A stretch of 64,000 nucleotides of DNA from Streptomyces roseirectus. Its GTDB lineage: Bacteria > Actinomycetota > Actinomycetes > Streptomycetales > Streptomycetaceae. This document shows positions 16,217-25,000 of the stretch, in pieces. Each line of letters opens with the position of its first letter. Positions within the stretch are counted from its first letter, which is position 1. The stretch covers positions 4,254,001 through 4,318,000 of the forward strand of contig NZ_CP060828.1 in assembly GCF_014489635.1 (NCBI RefSeq), read 5' to 3'. The notes beneath the pieces are model-generated. The model had not been told where the DNA came from. It saw only the letters and a program-made list of their open reading frames with translations, and ran no database searches. Made by a program: the position numbers and the translations under genes.

Positions 16217-17428
16217 TTAACTCACCACGCCAAGGAACTCGGCCAGTTTCCGCAGGCCAGGGGGTCGGTACGAGCCCGCCCAGAGGTCCGTGACGATGGC
16301 GACCGCGAGGGTGTGGTGTCGCATCCACCCTGGAGCGATCTTCCTGAGACTTTCAAGTGCCTTGACGGCGCCTTCTGGATTGTCCAGGTCCGTGTGCGCC
16401 CGTGCCACGTCCAGCAAGAGCCATGTGCGCCACGAGGGTGGAGTGTCAGAGCTGAGCCGCATGGACTTCGCCAACGAAAGCGCTTCTGCGGGCTTTTCGT
16501 GCTGCACCGCGAGGCGAACCCGTTCGATTCGGACGGATGAACGGCTGAATACGGAAACCATCTTTCCGTTGGAGGAGGTCGGAAAATCCTTGAGCCGTTT
16601 CGTCGCCTCCTCCGCCTTGGTCATCATGTCGTTCGCTGTTTCATAGTCCCCGGAACGGGCGAAGGAGGTGGCTGCGGACATGATGAGCCCTCCCCAGACC
16701 TTCAATCCGTCGGCACCCTTTTCGCTCTCTTTCTCGATGGAGTCAGCGGCGTGAATTGCTAGATTTCCTGCGTCATCCAGCCGGTTCTGTCGCTGGTAGT
16801 TCCATGCGACGCTGTTGCTGATCATCGAAGAAAGCAGGGGATCGGATGAGTCGGAGGCGGCGTTCATCGCGCGCTCAAGGGCGCTCAGAGCCAGATCCGT
16901 TTTCCCCAGCCTGATAGCGAGATGCCCGGCCAGTTGGAGCGACTTGCCGAGTGCCGCTTGTCCCTCTCCCCGCTCGTCCACGCTGCCTACGGAGGCGGCG
17001 AAGCGAGCGTCATTGATGATCCCGGGCAACACATCCATGAGAGCGCCGAATTGGGCGTTGTGATACAGCGTCCACCCCTCGGAAATCTCCCGACGGAGCA
17101 GCGGCAGAGAAAGGCGCTCGACGTCGGTCGGTTCAGGGAGAGGGGAAAACAGTGGAGGTGCGATGGCACGGCGGATCGCGACCAGTTGAGGCGGGTCGGC
17201 ATCACCGGTGGAGGGAGCGCCCGGCGGGTCCCCGAGAAGGGCGGTCAACTCAACACCCAACCCGCGAGCCAGGTCGTGCAGGGTGGGGAGGCGCGCGCTG
17301 TGCTTCCGCTTCTGCTCAAGCCGTGCGATCACATCAAGGGACACCCCGGAGCTTTCCGACAGCTCCAGTTGCGTGAGGTCTGCGAGTCGGCGGAGACGCT
17401 TGAGGCGGTCTCCCAGGTGCTCAGCCAT
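16217..17428 (-). CDS. XRE-family regulator with TPR-like C-terminus
   Basis: 403 residues. The N-terminal helix-turn-helix of the Cro/CI type is clear (RLKRLRRLADLTQLELSESS and LDVIARLEQKRK). The remaining 300 residues are helical repeats, such as LAIRLGKTDLALSALERAM, with the look of TPRs that bind a peptide or partner. Streptomycetes carry many such regulators, each next to small genes it may control. The ATG at 17428 begins the conserved domain directly. GC is lower than in neighbours (A/T-rich codons around 16600-16850), hinting at separate ancestry. Confidence 0.88.
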   Translation of the reverse strand: MAEHLGDRLKRLRRLADLTQLELSESSGVSLDVIARLEQKRKHSARLPTLHDLARGLGVELTALLGDPPGAPSTGDADPPQLVAIRRAIAPPLFSPLPEPTDVERLSLPLLRREISEGWTLYHNAQFGALMDVLPGIINDARFAASVGSVDERGEGQAALGKSLQLAGHLAIRLGKTDLALSALERAMNAASDSSDPLLSSMISNSVAWNYQRQNRLDDAGNLAIHAADSIEKESEKGADGLKVWGGLIMSAATSFARSGDYETANDMMTKAEEATKRLKDFPTSSNGKMVSVFSRSSVRIERVRLAVQHEKPAEALSLAKSMRLSSDTPPSWRTWLLLDVARAHTDLDNPEGAVKALESLRKIAPGWMRHHTLAVAIVTDLWAGSYRPPGLRKLAEFLGVVS

Positions 17429-17513
17429 GCAATCAGGCTACGCCGACACGCAACGGACGCTCAGGTGCTTCGTGACCCCTCTCCGACAGCCCCGCGGTTG
17501 CCCCCGTTCAGAG

Positions 17514-17537
17514 GCGCGAACTCCTGTGTCCTGCCCG
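17514..17537. repeat. 24-bp direct repeat, copy 2 of 2
   Basis: Perfect copy of 14007-14030. It lies in the spacer upstream of the XRE gene. With copy 1 it flanks a 3.5-kb stretch. There is no integrase or transposase gene between or near the copies. Confidence 0.8.
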
Positions 17538-17579
17538 CTCCGACGGCTGGCCGCATCGGCGCACTCCTGGTCGAGAGCG

Positions 17580-17601
17580 CCGTTCGCTCATAACCGAACG
17601 G
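17580..17601. promoter_or_regulatory. 7-bp inverted repeat, candidate operator
   Basis: CCGTTCG (17580-17586) and CGAACGG (17595-17601) are separated by 8 nt. The site lies in the divergent spacer between the XRE gene and the rightward 136-residue gene, where an autoregulatory operator would be expected. Confidence 0.45.
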
Positions 17602-17676
17602 AAGATCACAGAACTCAACTTCCGGTCTGCAAAGGGTGAGTTGGGTGCTACGGTGCTGCGCACAACAACAAAAAGT

Positions 17677-17723
17677 GGCCCCACCAGGACTCGGAGTGTT
17701 GGAAGCACTCCGCTGATGGGGCC
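17677..17723 (+). promoter_or_regulatory. nested hairpin directly before a GTG start
   Basis: The outer stem GGCCCCA (17677-17683) pairs with TGGGGCC (17717-17723), and the inner stem CGGAGTG (17692-17698) pairs with CACTCCG (17706-17712). The outer stem ends at the base before the GTG at 17724, so it would hide the ribosome site. An A-rich unpaired stretch precedes it. It could be a translational control element or a small structured RNA. Confidence 0.5.
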
Positions 17724-18134
17724 GTGACGACATCTCTGTCTTGGAAGGACTCTGTCGCCGTGCGCCACTCTATCGCGCGCGCCATTTCGGCGTGCCTGCA
17801 CATCCTGCTCTCGTACCTCCTCCCCGCCACGGGCACCCGCCGCAAGCCCCTCGCCGCAGCGGCCCCCGTCCCGCCGGAGACGAGCCAGCCGTACGTCAGC
17901 CCCTGGACCCGTCCGTGGACCAGCCCCAGCAAGGAAGAAGCCGCCGCGATCTTCCGCCGCCAGGCAGAAGCGGACGCCACACGCGAACGCCTCCAGCAGG
18001 AACGCCGACGAGCAGCGGCCTACGCGACGCTGGGCATCGACTACCCCTACACCTACGACGGCGCCCCCTTCGGCCCCGCCGCGTTCACCGACGCGGGCCC
18101 CGGCCCGACCCATGGGCAACGGCTTTCCGCCTGA
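17724..18134 (+). CDS. 136-residue hypothetical protein with hydrophobic N-terminus
   Basis: The first 35 residues include a possible membrane-associated helix (IARAISACLHILLSYLLP) followed by a basic patch. The middle is Pro-rich (WTRPWTSPSKEEAAAIFRRQ), then a charged helix and a Tyr/Gly/Pro tail (LGIDYPYTYDGAPFGPAA). It appears to be a conserved streptomycete hypothetical; no function is known. The GTG at 17724 lies at the end of a strong hairpin, and no better start is visible downstream. An 18-bp hairpin terminator follows. Confidence 0.65.
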   Translation: MTTSLSWKDSVAVRHSIARAISACLHILLSYLLPATGTRRKPLAAAAPVPPETSQPYVSPWTRPWTSPSKEEAAAIFRRQAEADATRERLQQERRRAAAYATLGIDYPYTYDGAPFGPAAFTDAGPGPTHGQRLSA

Positions 18135-18166
18135 TCAACGCGGCCGCCTGGAAGCACCGGGCACAG

Positions 18167-18208
18167 CTGGTGGCATCCCGGAGCACGACCGCTCCGGGAT
18201 GCCACCAG
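18167..18208. terminator. 18-bp perfect hairpin terminator
   Basis: Arms 18167-18184 and 18191-18208 pair perfectly around a 6-nt loop. It sits between the rightward hypothetical gene (ends 18134) and the leftward kinase-like gene (ends 18267) and probably serves both. Confidence 0.85.
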
Positions 18209-18266
18209 GGGGCCGGACGCCGCGTGTGCGCCGCCTCCCGGAACAGCGCCCCGTCCCCCACCAACG

Positions 18267-19673
18267 TCAGCCCCGTTCCGAAGCCTCTGCCTCGTCCAGT
18301 ACGCGTAGTGCGGTCTCGGCGGAGTGGGTGGTGGGGTTCCAGCGGAGGCGGAAGGTGGGGGCTGGGGGGCAGGGAGGGAGAAGGGGTGGTGGGGGCGGGG
18401 AGGGGTGCCACCACGGGGTGGGGGGTGGGAGGAGGTGGGGGTGGAGGAGGGGTGGGGTTTCGTTCGGGGGGATTCGGGTCGCTGTCGGGGATTTGGTGGT
18501 GGTGGGTTCGAGGAGGGCGATGCGGGTGAGGGGGGCGCCGGCTGAGGTGGGGGTGTGGAGGAGGCGGTGGAGTTCCGTCTGGGTGAGGAGGGCTTTGGAG
18601 GGCGGGGACGGGGCGGAGGGGGTGTCGCCCTCGCGCGGCAACTCGTCGCCGTGGCTCAGCAGCCCGCCGCCGTCGCGCAGCGGCCTCGCTCCGTCGCGCA
18701 GCAGCCTCTCGCCGTGGCCCAGCAGCCCATCGCCGTCGCACAGCGACCCGGCGCCGTGGCCCGGCAGCCTGCCGTCCTCGCGCAGTGGTTTCTCGGCGTG
18801 GCGTAGCAGTCGTGCTGTGTAGACGCGTTCGGCGTGGCCGGTGGCGTGGAGGGTGCCTGGGGCGAAGCGGGCGGCTACGGCGGCGCCGGCGATGTGCCAG
18901 TGGTTGTCGCCGGGGAGGAGGATGCTGCGGTCGCCCGCGATGAAGGCGCCGCCTCGGGCGGCGAGGGCCAGGGCGAGGGTGGTTTTGCCGGTGCCGGAGG
19001 CGCCTGCGAAGAGGGTGGCGTGGGGGGCGGTGGCGGCGGATGCGTGGATGGTTGTGCCGCCCAGCTCGGTGAGGGTCACGTTGAGGAGTTCGGCGGCCAG
19101 GGTCTCGGCGGGGCGGAAGCGGTTGGGGCCACGGTCGTCGCGCAGGACCAGCCAGTCGTTGCCGCCCCTGTGGACGTACGCGTAGGCGCCGTCCGCCGGG
19201 ACCCATGCCGGGTAGCCCTCGATGGTCGTGCGGTGGTGGAGGACGTCGCGGATTCGGACGACGGGACCGTCCGCCGTCTGCCCCGTTCGCCCTGCCCGCC
19301 CCGTCCACCACTCGGCGGCCGTTCCCGTCCGCACCTCGATCCTGAACGTGCGCAGGGGTTCGGCGTACGGCAGGTGGTCCTCGGTGACCGACAAGTGCTC
19401 GGTGAACCAGCGGTGTTCGGCCGGGTCACCGCTCGTCAGCTCCCATCCGACCGGGCCCCAGGCCAGCCGGGTCCGGTTCGCCGCCGGGACGGAAGCGCCG
19501 GGGCGGGGCACGGGGCCGGTGGGTCGGGGGACGGGACCGCCGGGACGAGGCGCGGGACCGTCAGGTCGGGACACGGGACCGCCGGGCCGGGACACAGGAC
19601 CGGTGGGTCGGAGCACGGGACCGCCGGGGCGAGGCGCGGGACCGTCAGGGCGGGGCACGGGCTGAAGCTCCAC
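18267..19673 (-). CDS. HPr-kinase-like P-loop protein
   Basis: About 468 residues. The core carries TLFAGASGTGKTTLALALAA (Walker A of the HPr kinase/PEP carboxykinase type), GGAFIAGDRSIL downstream, and a His-rich tract. The region before it (WGPVGWELTSGD to LVLRDDRGPNRF) is typical of the actinobacterial HprK-related proteins found near RiPP or peptide-modifying loci. The N-terminus is a repeat of PRPGGPVPRPTGP, and the C-terminal half has a GDGLLGHGERLL-type repeat and a Pro-rich tract. The GTG at 19673 was chosen because upstream residues are low-complexity; the true start is uncertain. Substrate is unknown. It is divergent from the FemAB-like and phosphatase genes. Confidence 0.72.
   Translation of the reverse strand: MELQPVPRPDGPAPRPGGPVLRPTGPVSRPGGPVSRPDGPAPRPGGPVPRPTGPVPRPGASVPAANRTRLAWGPVGWELTSGDPAEHRWFTEHLSVTEDHLPYAEPLRTFRIEVRTGTAAEWWTGRAGRTGQTADGPVVRIRDVLHHRTTIEGYPAWVPADGAYAYVHRGGNDWLVLRDDRGPNRFRPAETLAAELLNVTLTELGGTTIHASAATAPHATLFAGASGTGKTTLALALAARGGAFIAGDRSILLPGDNHWHIAGAAVAARFAPGTLHATGHAERVYTARLLRHAEKPLREDGRLPGHGAGSLCDGDGLLGHGERLLRDGARPLRDGGGLLSHGDELPREGDTPSAPSPPSKALLTQTELHRLLHTPTSAGAPLTRIALLEPTTTKSPTATRIPPNETPPLLHPHLLPPPTPWWHPSPPPPPLLPPCPPAPTFRLRWNPTTHSAETALRVLDEAEASERG
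18630..18800 (-). repeat. HprK-like coding repeat
   Basis: In-frame repeats of about 27-30 bp encode LLGHGERLLRDGARPLRDGG-type units. A second array at 19490-19660 encodes PGGPVPRPTGP units. Both lie outside the P-loop core. Confidence 0.75.
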
Positions 19674-20409
19674 GGCATCGGCTCTTCGAGGCGGGCGCCG
19701 GGGCGGGCGCGGGGCGAGTACAGGACGAGTGCGGGGTGAGCGGGACGAGTGTGGGTGAGTACAGGGCGAGTGCGGGTGAGTACGGGACGGGCGGACGCGG
19801 GTCAACTCCCGGCGTGGCCCAACCCGCCGATCCGACAGAACCGCCCGACCCACGATGCCCGCACCCCCCGCCCACTACAGCCACCGGTTCCGCACCACGA
19901 AACGCCACCGCCACCCCCGCCCTCGACCACTCCAACCGCACCCACCCCGATCCCGGCCGCCCCGACCGCACTCACCCCAACCCCGGCCGCCCCGACCACC
20001 CCGGTCCCGGCCACTCCGGCCCCAACCACACCCACTCCGCTCACACCGAACCCGGTCACCCCAACCCCGGTTGCCCCCACCCCAACCATCCCGACGGCAC
20101 CCGCCCCGGCTCCGGCCGCCCTGACCCCGGGGGCTCCGGCCCTGGCCGGAAATGCACAATCTCCCACCACCCCGGCCCCCCTCACACCGTCCGCCAAGCC
20201 CAGCCCCACCGCCCCACATGCCACCACCTCCACCTCCACCAACACCCCCGCCTCTGCCGACACTCCGCCCCCTCCCACTGCCGCCACCGCCACCGCCACC
20301 ACTCCATCCCCACTCCCCCACCTCCGCTACCACCCCGCCCCCCACCCCCGTTCCACCCGAAGAAACCCCCCCTTACCCCACCCCCCACCACCCCCCAGGA
20401 TGTCCCCCC
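19674..20409. other. divergent, repeat-rich spacer
   Basis: A 736-bp stretch between the kinase-like and FemAB-like genes. Frames are open in several registers but give only Pro/Thr/His-rich low complexity. Positions 20038-20162 are an inverted copy of a linker from the PKS gene. No precursor-peptide gene could be recognised. Confidence 0.55.
20038..20162 (+). repeat. inverted copy of a PKS linker segment
   Basis: Read rightwards this gives TPNPVTPTPVAPTPTIPTAP and then APAALTPGAPALAGNAQS. The leftward PKS gene encodes TPNPVAVTPVAPTLTIPTAP and APAAQTPGAPALAGHAQS just before its last ACP (about 23195-23319). The two DNA segments are inverted repeats about 3 kb apart and closely similar over about 125 bp. 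Confidence 0.85.
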
Positions 20410-21510
20410 ATGACACCAACCGCCCCGCACCCCCCGGCCCGACCGGACACCCCCCGCGAAGGCGACCCACCGCTCCCCGGCGTCCGCATGGACACCCACA
20501 TCCCCACCCCCCTCTGGGACGAACTCACCGCCGAGGCGGGTGACAGCGTGCTGCCGAGCCAGACCTCGGGCTGGCGGGACGCGGTGTGTGCGAACGGTTG
20601 GCAGGACGCGTCACGCGTGTACACGTGGCCGGACGGCACGAGGCTGCTCGTGCCGTTGGTGTGCTCGGCGGAGACGGGGACGTACGCGTCGTGGCCGGAG
20701 GGCTGGGGGGTGGGCGGGGTAGTGGGACGCCCGGGGGCGTTGACACCCGAGCGCGCGCGGACGGTCGTGGAGGACCTGGCCGCACTCCCCGCGAGGGAGG
20801 TGTACCTGCGCCCGGACACGGCGTCGACGGCGCTGTGGGAGCCGTTGATGCCGAAGGGCACCACCAGAAACCCCCGCATGACCCAGGTCCTCGACCTGAC
20901 CGGCGGCTTCGAGAAGGTCTGGCGGGACAGCTTCACGAAGCGGGCGAGAGGCGCGGTACGGAGGGCGGAACGCTCGGGGTTGGACGTGGAACGGGACGGC
21001 ACGGGCCGCCTCGTCCCGGAGTTCCAGCGCCTGTTCGAGCTGTCCGCGACGCGCTGGGCGAGGCAGGCGGACACCACCCCCAACGGCACCCCCGGCAACA
21101 CCCTTGACGGCACCCCCGACGACGTCTTGCGCAGAGTGCGCGAGAAGAACCCGCCCACCAAGTTCGCGGCGGTCGCCCGCCACCTGGGCAACGCCTGCCA
21201 GATATGGCTGGCATCACGCGAGAACACCCCGATCGCCGCCCTGATGGCCCTGCACCACGGCCCCCAGACCGTGTACTGGGCCGCAGCGATGGACAAGGAG
21301 GCCGCCGGCCAGAGCCAGGCCCCCACGTACCTCGTCCACCTGATGATCGAGGACGCCTGCGCGCGCGGCGCCCGGACCCTGCACATGGGCGACACCTACC
21401 CCGGCACCTCGGTGACGAGGTTCAAGGCGGCCTTCGGGCCCGCGGAACACCACACGGCCGGCTTCCGGATCCCCGGCTCCGGCGCGACGCGAGAGGAAGG
21501 CACGACATGA
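20410..21510 (+). CDS. FemAB/GNAT-superfamily acyltransferase-like protein
   Basis: 366 residues. The C-terminal half has the look of a FemAB/BioF2-like GNAT fold: FTKRARGAVRRAERSGLDVE, then IAALMALHHGPQTVYWAAAM, YLVHLMIEDACARGARTLHM and FKAAFGPAEHHTAGFRI. In this group the helix-plus-K/R pattern and the final FK.FG motif bind the acyl donor. The N-terminus (PSQTSGWRDAVCANGWQDA) is also typical. ATG at 20410 follows AGGA; an internal ATG at 20488 is possible. The stop overlaps the phosphatase gene by 4 nt. The substrate could be a peptide, a glycan or a small amine. Confidence 0.75.
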   Translation: MTPTAPHPPARPDTPREGDPPLPGVRMDTHIPTPLWDELTAEAGDSVLPSQTSGWRDAVCANGWQDASRVYTWPDGTRLLVPLVCSAETGTYASWPEGWGVGGVVGRPGALTPERARTVVEDLAALPAREVYLRPDTASTALWEPLMPKGTTRNPRMTQVLDLTGGFEKVWRDSFTKRARGAVRRAERSGLDVERDGTGRLVPEFQRLFELSATRWARQADTTPNGTPGNTLDGTPDDVLRRVREKNPPTKFAAVARHLGNACQIWLASRENTPIAALMALHHGPQTVYWAAAMDKEAAGQSQAPTYLVHLMIEDACARGARTLHMGDTYPGTSVTRFKAAFGPAEHHTAGFRIPGSGATREEGTT

Positions 21511-21998
21511 CCGACCGCCCGAAGAAGGACCGCCACTGGAGGACCCACTACCGGCTGGGCGACCTCACGGTGTGGGGCACGTCCCTGGACAGCGCGGAGC
21601 GCCGCCTGCACGCGCCGCACACCGAGCCCGCGGACCTCGGCCTCTACCTCGACGAACGCTGGCGCGACGAGGCCGACGCCCGACGCCCGCACTTCGTCTT
21701 CTGGCCCACGCTGGAGGCCCCCGTCGAGTCGGCGCTCCTCCTCACCCACGTCCGGGACCTCGCCGCCGAGCTCCGCGACGGCGCGACCCTCGAAGTCGCC
21801 TGCTTCGGCGGCCACGGCCGCACCGGCGCCGCGCTCGCCTGCCTCGACATGGCGGTCACCGGCGTGAACGCGCGCACGGCCGTGGACCGGGTCCGCCACG
21901 AGTACTGCCCCCACGCGGTGGGCTCCCCGGAACTGGAACGGTTCGTCCTGAGCGCGGAGAAGACACTGGTGCCGGGTGGCACGCGGACGACGGCTTGA
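21507..21998 (+). CDS. CX5R-type protein-tyrosine/dual-specificity phosphatase-like protein
   Basis: 163 residues with the phosphatase signature CFGGHGRTG (Cys, five residues, Arg, Thr) near residue 98 and a preceding hydrophobic strand ATLEVA. Family length and the helix after the loop (ALACLDMAVTGVNARTAVDR) fit small dual-specificity phosphatases. A candidate general acid is among the Asp/Glu residues of LYLDERWRDEAD, but it is not certain. It is coupled to the FemAB-like gene by ATGA and lies opposite an HPr-kinase-like gene. Confidence 0.8.
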   Translation: MTDRPKKDRHWRTHYRLGDLTVWGTSLDSAERRLHAPHTEPADLGLYLDERWRDEADARRPHFVFWPTLEAPVESALLLTHVRDLAAELRDGATLEVACFGGHGRTGAALACLDMAVTGVNARTAVDRVRHEYCPHAVGSPELERFVLSAEKTLVPGGTRTTA

Positions 21999-22018
21999 GC
22001 ATCGACGACGGCAACGGC

Positions 22019-22054
22019 GTGGGCGCCGGCGGGATGCAACCCGTCGGCGCCCAC
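22019..22054. terminator. terminator hairpin between convergent genes
   Basis: Arm 22019-22033 pairs with 22040-22054 around a 6-nt loop, with one G-T pair. It separates the rightward phosphatase gene from the leftward PKS gene and probably terminates both. Confidence 0.8.
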
Positions 22055-22071
22055 TCACACGTCCCCCGGCA

Positions 22072-25000
22072 TCAGCCCAGACGCGTCAACCACTCATGAA
22101 CCGCCTGCGCGGTGCTCTCCGCATGTTCCTCCAGCAGCGTGAAGTGGTTACCGGGAACCTCCAGCCGGGTGTGGTCCAGCGGCCAGTTCGGACCCCACTG
22201 CTGACGGGACGAGTCGCCCAGGACCTCCGCCAGGGCCTCCGGCGAGGCCGGCGCGACGAACAGCGTCGGCGTCGACACCGGACGCGGCTCCCAGCCTTCG
22301 AAGACCTCCGCGTACCTCGCCATCGCCGTGAGCTGTTCGTCGTCGGCGGGGAGTTGGGGGTAGCGGTCGGCGAGCCAGCGGGTGATCGTGATCATGCCGT
22401 CGCCCAGCGCGTCGCCGGGCCGCGCGGGGGTGTCCAGCAGGACGAGGGCGGCGGCGGGTGTGCCGTCGGCCTCCAGGCGCCGCGCGATCTCGTGGGCCGG
22501 CCAGCCGCCGGACGAGTAGGCGACGAGGGCGAAGCGGCGGTCGGCGAAGCGGTGGCGCAACGCGGTGACCTGGCGGTCGATCGCCGCGTCGAGGGACTGC
22601 GGGAGGGGGGTGCCGGTCGCGTATCCCGGCATGCCGGTCGCCCAGACCGAGCGCCGGCCGCGCAGGGCCATCGCCAGGCGCAGGTACTGGTGCGCGCCGG
22701 TGGGGGCGATCAGGGACGGCAGGCAGACGAGGCCCACCTCGTCCGTGCCCTCCGCCAGGTACAGCGTCTCCGGGTCCGGGCTGTCCGCGCCCGTCCCGAA
22801 CGCCGGGCGCAGGCGCGCGGCGCTCTTCAGGAGGGCGGCGCCGACCGCCGACGGCGCGGAGCGGACGGCCGCGTGGAACAAGGTTCCCAGGACCGGTTCC
22901 GTCACGTCCACCGCGCCCTCGTCCCTCGTCGGCTCCGGGTGCAGGGCGGCCACCAGCGCGCGTACCTCGTCGGCGCGGTGCGCCATCAGATACGCGGTGA
23001 GCTTGCCGACCGAGTCCTCCTCGAACAGCACGGTCGACGACAACTCGCCCAGGTCCTGGCGGAGTTCGTTGGTGAACTGGAGGACCAGGATGGAGTCCAT
23101 GCCGTACTCGATGAACGAGGTGTCAGGGGTGATCTTGTCGGCCGGGACTCGGAGGGTTTCGGCGGCCTTGTCGGTGAGGTAGGCGGTGAGGACGGATTGA
23201 GCATGTCCGGCCAGGGCCGGAGCCCCCGGGGTCTGGGCGGCCGGAGCCGGGGCGGGTGCGGTCGGGATGGTCAGGGTCGGGGCTACCGGGGTTACGGCAA
23301 CCGGGTTCGGCGTGAACGGAGTTGATGCGGCCGGGACCGGGGTCGTCGCGGCGGCCGGGGTCTGGGCAACCAAGGCCGGGGTCGCGGGAGCCTGCGTGGT
23401 CCGCTGGGTTCCTCCCGTGGCCGGGCTCACCCTCTGCCTCCCGATCCCGTCGCCCTCGGCCGCGATGATCTGCTGGCCCAGGTCCGCCGCCGACGGCAGC
23501 AGTGACACCACCGACGTGAACCCCTCCCCGTGCAGGACCTCGCGCCACGCCTCCGGCGAGAGCGCCGGGGAGCCGGGGACGCGGAGGGGGACGTCCTCGG
23601 AGAGCCACCAGCCTTCGAGGAGGCCGAACGTGAGGTGGCTGAAGACGTCGAAGGCGGTGAGTTCGTTGAGGAGGAGCCAGCCCCGGTCCCGCATGGCGGC
23701 CTTCGCGTTGCGCAGCGTGTTGCGCATGTCGCGGGTCGCGTGGAGGACGTTCGCCGCGATGACGAGGTCGTAGCTGCCGGCCTCGATGCCCTGCCCGGCG
23801 AGGGGCTGTTCGACGTCGAGGCGGCGGCAGTCGAGGTAGGGGGCGTCGGGGGTGTAGTTGGCCTGGGCGCGGTTGAGGAACGCCTTGGAGAGGTCGGTGT
23901 ACGTGTACCGGTCGATGTTGTCGGCGTAGGGGCGCAGCGCGGCGAACATGCCGACGCTCGTGCCGCCCGTGCCGGCGCCGATCTCCAGGATGCGGAGCTT
24001 GGCGTCCGGGTTCTGGCGCAGCAGGTCGGCGACGATGCCGGCGGCCGCCGCCGACATCGTCCGGTTGAACGTGTCGGCGACCCTGTTGTTGCGGTAGCAG
24101 CCCTCGACGAGTTCGACGGAGCCGCGCGGGAACATGATGTCGGTCGCGGGGACGCGGCCGGTGAGGATCGCGGGCAGGGACTTCAACGTCGCGTCGACGA
24201 GGGCGAGTTCGGCCGCCTTGTCGGGGTCGGCAGACCAGCGCGCGCACTCCTGCGCCCACTGCCGTTCCAGGACGTCGAGCGGCGGCGCCGAGGCCGGCAT
24301 GACCCGCAGGGAGTGGGCCAGCCAGGCGGTGTACCGCTCGTGGATGCCGCCGCGTGCGCGCAGGGCGGTGAGGTCGGCGGGCGTCGGTTCGCCCACGCCT
24401 CCGTGCGCGAGCCCGCCGGTGCCGCCCGGCATCGACTCCCCGGCCCGGACGACGCCCAGCGTTTCGAGGTGGGCCCGGATCAACTGCGCGAGCAGCGGGT
24501 CGCGTTCGTCTCGGCGCCACGCGGCGACGCCGCGCAGCAGGTCCTCGTCCGCCTGCCCGGTGTGGGCGGCGACCGTCTCCGGCGCGACGCCGGACGTGGC
24601 CCGCGCGTACACCGTCGTCCGCAGCGTGGGGTCGATGGGCTCGATGGCCCGGGGGTCGGTCAGCTTGACGTAGCCGACCTGGGGCTGGGGGCCGGACAGG
24701 AGGGTGCCGAGGGCGGCCATGCCCTCCGGGGGCTCGATGGACTTGAGGCCCCAGCGGGCCATGCTCTGCTCGTGGAACGCGGAGGCGACGCTGCCGATGG
24801 AGCCCCACCAGCCCCAGTTCATGACGCGGACGGGGCAGGCGAGTTCACGGCCCAGCAGGTGGGCGTAGGCGTCGGCGAAGGCGCAGCCGGACGCGTAGTT
24901 GGACTGCCCGGCGGCCGTCACGAAGGACTGGAGCGAGGAGAAGAAGAGGACGAAGTCGAGGGGTTCGCGGCCGAAGACCTGGGCCATCGCGACGCTGGTG

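Noticed and set aside
19749..20543. A Pro/Thr-rich secreted protein gene in the divergent spacer
   Set aside because: There is no signal peptide or RBS, and it runs through the FemAB-like gene start in another frame; part of it is an inverted copy of a PKS linker.
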